Positions 1-5,364 of a stretch of DNA of 5,364 bases are shown piece after piece; the first letter of the stretch is position 1, and every line of letters begins with the position of its first letter. The position numbers and the translations under genes are program-made. The notes beneath the pieces were generated by a model that was not told where the DNA came from, searched no databases, and saw only the letters and a program-made list of their open reading frames with translations. The stretch comes from Prevotellaceae bacterium (GTDB lineage Bacteria; Bacteroidota; Bacteroidia; Bacteroidales; UBA932). Location of the stretch: positions 1-5,364 of the forward strand of contig JAISSE010000097.1 in NCBI GenBank assembly GCA_031273285.1. The letters are read 5' to 3'.

Positions 1-21
1 TGAAATTCAGGAGAGAAGCGA

Positions 22-2313
22 TTAATTGTTTAGTCCTTTCTTGTTGAATATTATATATCCGAAATTGACAAGCAAATACCAGTTGTTGTAGTTTCGGTCA
101 TAATAGTTTAATGACACGCTGAGCGGTCCTATGGGCGATTGCCATACGGCGGCGGCAGAGCCCATAAACAGCGGTTTGGGCAGTTTTTCGTAACTCATGT
201 CGGTCAATAGCCTTTTATACGGTTGAAAAACATATGCGTCGGACTGGATGGAAATTGATTTGCCTATTTTCAGTATCGGTTTAACGCCGAGAGCAAGGTA
301 AGTATTTGCCCTGTAGCTTTCCAGCAAAAATGTTTTGCTGTGAGGCGTAGGCTGAAAAACCGGCAACATGTCGATTGTGGGATAATAATCGAAAAAAACG
401 AACTTGCCGGAAGCCATCAGTTCTATGTACGAACCTATTGACAGATATTTGTTTATGTCAAAATAATAGTCGTTTACAAGACTTAAAGACGCCCATTTAT
501 GCGGCTGTTTCAGGATAATCGGTCTCGATGCTTCCTTGTAGTTTTCTTTGCCCCAAACCCCTCTCAACGAGAGGTTAAGGTAATGACCGTTTGTCGGATA
601 CTGTTTATAGTTATAGGTATTTTTGTCAATTATCATGTGAACGGAGAAAAACGGGAAATTGGATTTGCTCAGAGTATCCGTCGATTTGAAAAAAGTGCTT
701 TTATAATAATTGACATTCTGAAATCCTGATGAAAATCCGATTTTCAATTTCGAATTTTTGGTCAGTCCCCTGCCTATGTTTGCCGTAAAAAATCTGTCGT
801 ATTCTTTCAAAAATACGGGTCGGATATTGTCGTAAAAAATATCCTGACTTCCCTTGTAAAAATCATATGCCGAGATAGTTAAATATGCTTCCGTAAACAG
901 TGGCAGCGACAGCGGATAATCCTGCCGGGCGCCTATCTGAAAGGACGAATACTGTTTCCCGAACGTAAAACTTGTCCTGAAACGTGTCAAATTTTTTCGC
1001 CATCGCAATACTTCAATTCCCGTATAAACCATATTTCCGGACGATGAAGAAATATTTCCGCCGAAAGAAAGTTTGAACATGGGCGAAGGACTGATTCTGA
1101 AATTAGGCACATAAATCTGTTTTTCAAAATCATACTCTGCCGTCGGATAAAAAGACTTGACAAGATTGAATGCAATAATACTGTAAAATCGGGATTCCAA
1201 CTGTTCATGCGTATAGGCATTTTTTGTGTCTTTGGTCATAAGCCGCTGAATCGTAATATTTTGTTCGTCCAAACCTCCTGTTACCGTCGCGCCGTCATAT
1301 TTCAGTACAAAACATTTTGACCTGAACTGTTTTCTTTTGGCGCCGAGTTCCGACGCTGTTCTTTCAACAGGAATTTTTCTGCGGATTTCATCCATTTTTT
1401 CCAGCGTAATCTTGTAACCCGAATCCACCAGCTCGTGTATTCGCCAAAAATCAAGAATTTTCACTTTCGGAAAATTTTTTTCTATCAAAATACCTGTCGA
1501 ATCCGGGAGAACATAATTTGTTTCGGCTATCAGCATGTTCGAAATATGGGAAATAACATCCGATTCGTCGGGCGGCTCGATATTTGAAGTACATATGCTA
1601 CCTATTATTATATCGGGATTAAAATCACCGGACATCACATCCCACGGAAAATTATTATACACCCCTCCGTCGAAAAGCAAGGTCGAATCGACCAGAACAG
1701 GCTTAAAGACAAAAGGATATGACATCGAAGCCCTTATCGCTGTTCCGAGATTGCCCTTTCTCATCACGTGAGGCTTATGAGCGCCTATATCGGCGGCGAC
1801 ACACCTGAACGGCACTATCAGGCTGTCGAAATTATTTTTGCAGGCAGCAGTCGCCGCCGAGGTTAAACGAATAAATTCCAAATCCATCCTGTACGGCGGA
1901 ATAAGATTTGTGGGAAAAACGGGTTTTATTTCTTTCTTTTTAATATCGAAATTCATATACAGCGCTTCGGGTGTTTCGTCCATTTCCTGTGAAAAAAACC
2001 GATATTTTGTCGGTATAACTCCATTCAGAAGGTTGTCGAAACTTTGCGAAGAAAAATAATCCATCATCTCATCGGGAGAGTAACCCATTGAGTACATCCC
2101 CGCTACAATGGCGCCCATGGATGTTCCCGCAACGTAATCTACGGGTATATTATTCTCTTCCAGCGCTTTCAAGACCCCGATGTGAAAAAGCCCCTTTGCT
2201 CCTCCCCCACTCAAGACCAAGCCTATTCTTATGGAATCATTTGCCCGTATTTTGCTTCCCGAAATGATTAAAATCAACAATATCACGAATAATCGTGTCT
2301 TTAAGCGTACCAT
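22..2313 (-). CDS. Patatin-like phospholipase with C-terminal Omp85/BamA-type outer-membrane barrel (PlpD-like, type Vd architecture)
   Basis: Predicted exported lipid acyl hydrolase joined to its own outer-membrane barrel, 763 residues from the ATG at 2313. Residues 1-24 are a signal peptide: basic start, hydrophobic run at about 8-17, likely cleavage after IRA (22-24). The patatin domain spans about 28-225 and has the oxyanion-hole motif GGGAKG (36-41), the nucleophile motif GTSMG (63-67, Ser65) and the DGG motif (215-217, Asp215), so the Ser-Asp dyad is intact. Residues about 330-405 look like one POTRA domain. From about 408 to Phe756, alternating aromatic/hydrophobic strands fit an Omp85-type barrel, followed by a seven-residue tail. 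In Pseudomonas PlpD, the studied relative, the order is the same and the enzyme domain reaches the surface or is released; whether that happens here is inference. An in-frame TTG at 2328 would add five residues, but the ATG gives a more normal signal peptide. The gene is transcribed away from the MoxR gene. Family assignment is firm; substrate is unknown. Confidence 0.93.
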   Translation of the reverse strand: MVRLKTRLFVILLILIISGSKIRANDSIRIGLVLSGGGAKGLFHIGVLKALEENNIPVDYVAGTSMGAIVAGMYSMGYSPDEMMDYFSSQSFDNLLNGVIPTKYRFFSQEMDETPEALYMNFDIKKKEIKPVFPTNLIPPYRMDLEFIRLTSAATAACKNNFDSLIVPFRCVAADIGAHKPHVMRKGNLGTAIRASMSYPFVFKPVLVDSTLLFDGGVYNNFPWDVMSGDFNPDIIIGSICTSNIEPPDESDVISHISNMLIAETNYVLPDSTGILIEKNFPKVKILDFWRIHELVDSGYKITLEKMDEIRRKIPVERTASELGAKRKQFRSKCFVLKYDGATVTGGLDEQNITIQRLMTKDTKNAYTHEQLESRFYSIIAFNLVKSFYPTAEYDFEKQIYVPNFRISPSPMFKLSFGGNISSSSGNMVYTGIEVLRWRKNLTRFRTSFTFGKQYSSFQIGARQDYPLSLPLFTEAYLTISAYDFYKGSQDIFYDNIRPVFLKEYDRFFTANIGRGLTKNSKLKIGFSSGFQNVNYYKSTFFKSTDTLSKSNFPFFSVHMIIDKNTYNYKQYPTNGHYLNLSLRGVWGKENYKEASRPIILKQPHKWASLSLVNDYYFDINKYLSIGSYIELMASGKFVFFDYYPTIDMLPVFQPTPHSKTFLLESYRANTYLALGVKPILKIGKSISIQSDAYVFQPYKRLLTDMSYEKLPKPLFMGSAAAVWQSPIGPLSVSLNYYDRNYNNWYLLVNFGYIIFNKKGLNN

Positions 2314-2357
2314 ATAACAATATTTCAAATTTGCCTGCCGGTCAATAAAAAACGCCT

Positions 2358-2390
2358 CAAAGGTATGAAAAAATTTTTATTATCGCAAAA
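2358..2390 (-). promoter_or_regulatory. Bacteroidota-type promoter for the patatin gene
   Basis: Read on the minus strand, TACCTTTG (2365-2358) matches the Bacteroidota -7 consensus TAnnTTTG exactly. Twenty bases upstream is a TTTG (2389-2386, within TTTTGC), which fits the -33 element of the same sigma factor. Transcription would be expected to begin a few bases further on, at about 2351-2354, giving a leader of roughly 40 bases before the ATG at 2313. The match of both boxes and their spacing is seen in the sequence; the start point is inferred. Confidence 0.7.
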
Positions 2391-2403
2391 TAGAGTAATT
2401 TTG
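2386..2403. repeat. Perfect 6-bp inverted repeat spanning the divergent promoters
   Basis: CAAAAT (2386-2391) and ATTTTG (2398-2403) are perfect inverted copies separated by six bases. The left arm contains the -33 TTTG of the leftward promoter and the right arm forms most of the -7 box of the rightward one. It could be an operator, but since both promoter elements contain TTTG, part of the symmetry is expected by chance. Confidence 0.5.
2396..2403 (+). promoter_or_regulatory. Bacteroidota-type -7 box for the MoxR-YihY-lipoprotein operon
   Basis: TAATTTTG matches the -7 consensus TAnnTTTG exactly. The expected -33 region, around 2372-2377, is only an A/T run with no TTTG, so the promoter may be weaker or need an activator. 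The box ends one base before the ATG at 2405, which would put the transcription start at about 2407-2410, at or just past that codon. This either argues for the downstream ATG at 2435 as the true start or means the box is fortuitous. No similar box precedes either of the next two genes. Confidence 0.55.
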
Positions 2404-2404
2404 T

Positions 2405-3541
2405 ATGTCCGATAAAGGAGACATTATTCAGAAAATGGCAAAAGAAGAAGAAAAGAAAGATGTCCTGCGATTACCGGCTGAGTTGCTCTATGTCAGCGAA
2501 TTGGAAGCCCTTGGAATCGAGGATAAAAAAGAAGACAAACCGGCGGGCTGGCAACTGTCGCCGAGAGCGGTTTTGAAATTTATTGTCGGCGGCAAATCGG
2601 GAAAAACCGATATTTCGCCCAAATATATGGGGCATAACAGGCTTGTGGAAATTGCAATAGCCACACTGCTCACCGACAGGTCGCTGCTTCTGACCGGAGA
2701 ACCCGGAACCGCGAAATCGTGGCTGTCGGAAAACCTTGCGGCGGCAATATGCGGAGATTCGGCGAAAGTGATACAGGGAACAGCCGGAACAAGCGAAGAA
2801 CATATCCGCTATTCGTGGAATTATGCGATGCTTCTGGCTAACGGACCGTCAAACGAAGCTTTGATTAAAAGCCCGATATACAGGGCAATGGAAACCGGTT
2901 CAATTGCCCGATTCGAAGAAATTTCGCGCTGCGCCTCGGAAGTTCAGGACGCGCTTATCTCGATAATGTCCGAAAAAACAATTGCCATTCCCGAATTGGG
3001 CAGGGAAATTCCGGCGGCGAGAGGTTTTTCCATTATCGCAACCGCAAATACCCGCGACAGAGGAGTGAACGACATGTCGGCGGCTTTGAAAAGGCGGTTC
3101 AATATTATTGTACTCCCTTCGCCTGCCGATTTGGAGACGGAAGTATCGATTGTTTCCAAGAGGGTCAGGGAAATTTCGGCGAACTACAAGCTGAAAGCGG
3201 CGCTTCCCTCGAACGATGCCGTCGAAAAGATTGTTACGGTGTTTCGCGAACTGAGGCGGGGTGCGACTTTGGACGACAGACAGAAATTGAAATCGCCAAG
3301 CGGAGTAATTTCTACTGCCGAAGCTATTTCTCTGATAACAAACAGTATGGCTCTGGCGGCAAGTTTTGGAAACGGGAAAATATCCGACGAAGATTTAGCC
3401 GCCGGATTGCAGGGCGCCGTTGTCAAAGACGAAGATAAAGACAAAATCGTCTGGAAAGAATATCTGGAAAACGTCATGAAAAAACGAGGGGCGGCATGGA
3501 GAGGGCTTTATAATACCTGTTCCGAAATTAATAAAATATAA
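2405..3541 (+). CDS. MoxR-family AAA+ ATPase (YehL-like group)
   Basis: Cytoplasmic AAA+ ATPase of the MoxR class, 378 residues, a normal length. MoxR proteins act as chaperone-like ATPases, typically with a vWA-domain partner. Walker A is GEPGTAKS (98-105). The Walker B position reads ARFEEISR (168-175), with Glu171-Glu172 where Asp-Glu is usual. Sensor 1 is ATAN (Asn215), an arginine-finger-like KRRF lies at 229-232, and a C-terminal helical region follows. The order WQLSP (49-53), PKYMGHNRLVE (72-82), QGTAGTSEEHIRYSWNY (124-140) and VQDALISIMSEKT (180-192) recalls the group I know from clusters with vWA, SWIM zinc-finger and DUF5682 genes; this grouping is from memory. None of those partners is in the window. 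The first ~20 residues are charged and poorly defined, and Met11 (ATG at 2435) is a credible alternative start given the -7 box at 2396-2403. An AAAGGAG at 2414-2420 lies 14 bases before it, too far to be strong evidence. The gene is first of a likely three-gene operon. The family call is strong; the cellular target is unknown. Confidence 0.92.
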   Translation: MSDKGDIIQKMAKEEEKKDVLRLPAELLYVSELEALGIEDKKEDKPAGWQLSPRAVLKFIVGGKSGKTDISPKYMGHNRLVEIAIATLLTDRSLLLTGEPGTAKSWLSENLAAAICGDSAKVIQGTAGTSEEHIRYSWNYAMLLANGPSNEALIKSPIYRAMETGSIARFEEISRCASEVQDALISIMSEKTIAIPELGREIPAARGFSIIATANTRDRGVNDMSAALKRRFNIIVLPSPADLETEVSIVSKRVREISANYKLKAALPSNDAVEKIVTVFRELRRGATLDDRQKLKSPSGVISTAEAISLITNSMALAASFGNGKISDEDLAAGLQGAVVKDEDKDKIVWKEYLENVMKKRGAAWRGLYNTCSEINKI

Positions 3542-3562
3542 CTACAAATATAACAAATAATT

Positions 3563-4891
3563 ATGTCTAAATCAGGAGATTTTTTCACTAAAATTTTTTT
3601 ATTTGTTACGCACGATATCTGGCATCTGAATATTGGCGTACTAAGCAAACGAAAAGCCTTTTGGGTCAAGCAGTTGAAAGTTCTGCTCATCACATTCAGG
3701 GAATTTAACAACGGGAAGGTGAATCTGCAAGCCTCATCTCTATCGTTTTATCTTCTTATGTCGATTGTGCCGATAGTCGCAATTGTATTTGCCGTTTCCT
3801 CCGGATTCGGCATCGAAGAGTATCTGAGAGAATGGCTTACGGAAACTTTTCCCGACCAGACCGAAGTCGTGAACAAACTGCTGCTTTATGCCGAATCGGC
3901 GATAAAAAACGCTCGCGGAGGCTGGATTACGGGAGTCGGAATAGGAGTGCTGCTGTGGTCGTCGCTGAGCATGTTCATAAGGATAGAAGAAGCGTTAAAT
4001 TCAATCTGGCAGGCAAAACGTAACCGTTCGTGGGCGCGGCGTTTGTCGGACTATCTGTCTGTCATGCTGATAGCTCCGCTTCTTTTGATTCTGTCCAACA
4101 GCATAACGGTAACTTTTCGGTTTTATCTCGATTCGGTGATAGAACAGTCTCCTTTTCTGGGGACAATCAAACCTTTGATATTTAATCTTTTGCCGATTAT
4201 TCTTGTTTGGATAATATTCACGCTGCTTTATGTGGTGATGCCGAATGTCAAAGTGCGGTTTTTTCCCGCACTGATTACCGCCATACTTGCCGGCACCGTA
4301 TTCTACTGTGTTGAACAGATTTACATTTATTCACAGGTAAGCATATCGAAATATAACGCGATATACGGAAGTTTGGCGGCAATACCGTTATTTCTGTTTT
4401 GCGCCAAATTAGGCTGGCAGATAGTACTTTTCGGAGCCGAACTTGCGTTTGCCTATCAAAACATTGACAGTTACGAATTTGAACTTACGGAACAGGAAAA
4501 TATGAGTCATCTCAATTTTACGATACTTTCCGTATACGTATTAAAAAGTATCACGGATGTTTTCAAATTGGGAGAGCCTCCCAAACCGGCTTCCAGACTG
4601 TCGGAGGAATTGGGTTTGTCGATAAGGTCGTTGAACCTTATAATCAAAGCGTTGATAAAGTGCGGGTTAATTTTGGAAGTGAACACAGTCCACAAAGACG
4701 ACGCATATGTTCCATCAATGGATATCAATAAGATAACCATGAAACTGGTTTTGAAAAAATTGGAAAACCTGGGCGGAAACATAATTCTGGAAAAAACGCA
4801 TATCGACATGGAACGGGTTTCAAATCTGGTCGAACGGATTTACGATCATGCGGATAAAGAAATAGTTGAGTTGAAAATAATTGATATTTAG
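3563..4891 (+). CDS. YihY/BrkB-family inner-membrane protein with C-terminal winged-helix-like region
   Basis: Polytopic inner-membrane protein of the YihY/BrkB family, 442 residues. Six hydrophobic segments can be read at about 58-80, 118-138, 163-182, 203-226, 232-252 and 270-296. Family hallmarks are the ASSLSFYLLMSIVP stretch (57-70), EEALNSIW (142-149) followed by a basic patch, YNAIYGSLAAIPLF (264-277) and the GAELAFAYQ end of the last helix (291-299). Relatives are often mislabelled ribonuclease BN; the membrane topology and family motifs do not support a nuclease. Proposed roles for the family include transport or envelope-lipid functions, but the activity is unsettled. After the membrane part, about 315-375 looks like a winged-helix fold (helix, then a recognition-like helix at RLSEELGLSIRSLNLIIKAL), followed by a charged tail to 442. 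I recall such a tail in other Bacteroidota members. The gene follows the MoxR gene by 21 bases and precedes the lipoprotein by 6, with no clear promoter or ribosome-binding site of its own, so co-transcription is likely. The N terminus (MSKSGDFFTKIFLFVTHDIW) looks natural for the family. Confidence 0.92.
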   Translation: MSKSGDFFTKIFLFVTHDIWHLNIGVLSKRKAFWVKQLKVLLITFREFNNGKVNLQASSLSFYLLMSIVPIVAIVFAVSSGFGIEEYLREWLTETFPDQTEVVNKLLLYAESAIKNARGGWITGVGIGVLLWSSLSMFIRIEEALNSIWQAKRNRSWARRLSDYLSVMLIAPLLLILSNSITVTFRFYLDSVIEQSPFLGTIKPLIFNLLPIILVWIIFTLLYVVMPNVKVRFFPALITAILAGTVFYCVEQIYIYSQVSISKYNAIYGSLAAIPLFLFCAKLGWQIVLFGAELAFAYQNIDSYEFELTEQENMSHLNFTILSVYVLKSITDVFKLGEPPKPASRLSEELGLSIRSLNLIIKALIKCGLILEVNTVHKDDAYVPSMDINKITMKLVLKKLENLGGNIILEKTHIDMERVSNLVERIYDHADKEIVELKIIDI

Positions 4892-4897
4892 TTTACT

Positions 4898-5364
4898 ATG
4901 ATAAAAAAAGTTTGTATTGTCCTTATTTTTACCGCGTTGGTTTCCTGTTCAAGGCACCGGATCATTCCGGAAAAAACTTTGGCGGAGATAATTTACCGAA
5001 TGCAGATTACCGACGCTGTGCTGTCATCCCACGAATCCTCTGTTTTTCATCGAGATTCGATGAGAATCTATGAGCCGGTGGTAGAAAAATTCGGATACAG
5101 TCTCGACGACTTGCGCAGAACATTTCTGAAATATGCCGCTCAAGACGGTAAACTGCAATCGATTCACGATCAGGTCGCTAAAAAAATCGCAAACGAAAAA
5201 AACATATACCAGCCATTGGCACGAATAGAAAAACTGTCCGAAAATATGAATGTCGGAGCCGATTCCATTGCCTTTGTTTCGAGAACCCCAAACAAACACA
5301 ATATCGAAGTAAGATTAAGTGAACAGGGCGTTTACGATGTTTCGGCAAGTTATTTGTTTTATAA
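4898..5364 (+). CDS. DUF4296-like lipoprotein, 3' end beyond the window
   Basis: Start of a small envelope lipoprotein; 155 complete codons and two bases of the next are visible, with no stop. A lysine-containing N terminus, a hydrophobic run and the lipobox LVSC give lipidation at Cys17. Residues after the cysteine are SRHR, without the acidic run that marks surface-exposed lipoproteins in Bacteroidota, so a periplasm-facing location is favoured (inference). About 21-105 matches my memory of DUF4296: IIPEKTLAEII (22-32), a helix with an MQITDA segment (35-40), RDSMRIYEPVVEKFGYSLDD (52-71), then a helix rich in Lys and Gln. The domain's function is unknown. From about 106 onward the sequence is charged, helical and then strand-like, and I do not recognise it. 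It starts six bases after the YihY/BrkB stop and is probably the third gene of the operon. Confidence 0.85.
   Translation, partial: MIKKVCIVLIFTALVSCSRHRIIPEKTLAEIIYRMQITDAVLSSHESSVFHRDSMRIYEPVVEKFGYSLDDLRRTFLKYAAQDGKLQSIHDQVAKKIANEKNIYQPLARIEKLSENMNVGADSIAFVSRTPNKHNIEVRLSEQGVYDVSASYLFY

Noticed and set aside
1..21. Possible terminator or end of a neighbouring gene at the left edge
   Set aside because: Too short; no stem-loop with a T-run is visible on either strand.
499..2059. Short open frames on either strand across the patatin gene
   Set aside because: They overlap a long, motif-complete gene in other frames and show no domain, signal peptide or promoter of their own.
2311..2328. TTG start of the patatin gene at 2328, five codons upstream of the ATG
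   Set aside because: It would put KYCY ahead of the signal peptide; the ATG at 2313 gives a normal n-region and a sensible leader from the promoter at 2358-2390.
3542..3562. Separate promoter for the YihY/BrkB gene in the A/T-rich gap
   Set aside because: No TAnnTTTG box is present in the gap or just before it.
2471..3711. Minus-strand open frames of 61-110 residues opposite the MoxR gene and the start of the YihY gene
   Set aside because: Their composition looks like the reverse of the real genes and no recognisable family appears.
4251..4271. Hairpin GTGCGG/CCGCAC with a T-rich loop, whose left side also reads AAGTGCGGT, the core of the Haemophilus DNA-uptake signal
   Set aside because: It lies inside the YihY/BrkB coding sequence with no T-run after the stem, so it is not a terminator. 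A single 9-mer match in about 5.4 kb is within chance and the organism is not a Pasteurellaceae.
4957..4970. Small hairpin CCGGA-TCAT-TCCGG early in the lipoprotein gene
   Set aside because: A five-base-pair stem in coding sequence, followed by As rather than Ts; no support for a terminator or regulatory role.
5024..5299. A 91-residue minus-strand open frame opposite the lipoprotein gene
   Set aside because: The opposite strand encodes a lipobox and a DUF4296-like sequence in one frame, which accounts for the region; the antisense frame has no recognisable feature.

Overview
The window reads as ordinary chromosomal DNA from a member of the Bacteroidota, most likely Bacteroidales-like. Three things support this. 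The promoter elements match the Bacteroidota -7 consensus TAnnTTTG. No usual-spaced Shine-Dalgarno sequence is evident in front of the genes. The gene families also fit: a patatin fused to an Omp85-type barrel, a BrkB/YihY protein with a C-terminal winged-helix-like region, and a DUF4296-like lipoprotein. Genus and species cannot be told from the sequence alone.

Layout. The minus strand (about 22-2313) carries one long gene for an exported patatin-like phospholipase with a POTRA-like segment and a C-terminal outer-membrane barrel. A short intergenic region (about 2314-2404) separates it from a plus-strand run of three tightly packed genes: a MoxR-type AAA+ ATPase (2405-3541), a BrkB/YihY-family inner-membrane protein (3563-4891) and a short lipoprotein (from 4898), which runs off the right edge. 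Gaps of 21 and 6 bases suggest that the three are co-transcribed.

The intergenic region holds two outward-facing Bacteroidota promoters packed back to back. The -33 box of the leftward promoter and the -7 box of the rightward one form the arms of a perfect 6-bp inverted repeat.

How the genes may work together. Three of the four products are predicted to lie in the envelope (outer-membrane barrel/phospholipase, inner-membrane protein, lipoprotein). The MoxR ATPase is cytoplasmic and resembles the group usually encoded beside vWA, SWIM zinc-finger and DUF5682 proteins, none of which is in the window. There is no direct evidence that the four form one functional system.

I see no RNA gene, insertion sequence, CRISPR array, phage gene or convincing terminator. 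No gene-free stretch exceeds 300 bases. The first 21 bases, beyond the stop of the leftward gene, are too short to interpret. I do not see a clearly novel system; the best leads are the compact divergent promoter and the MoxR ATPase without its usual partners.
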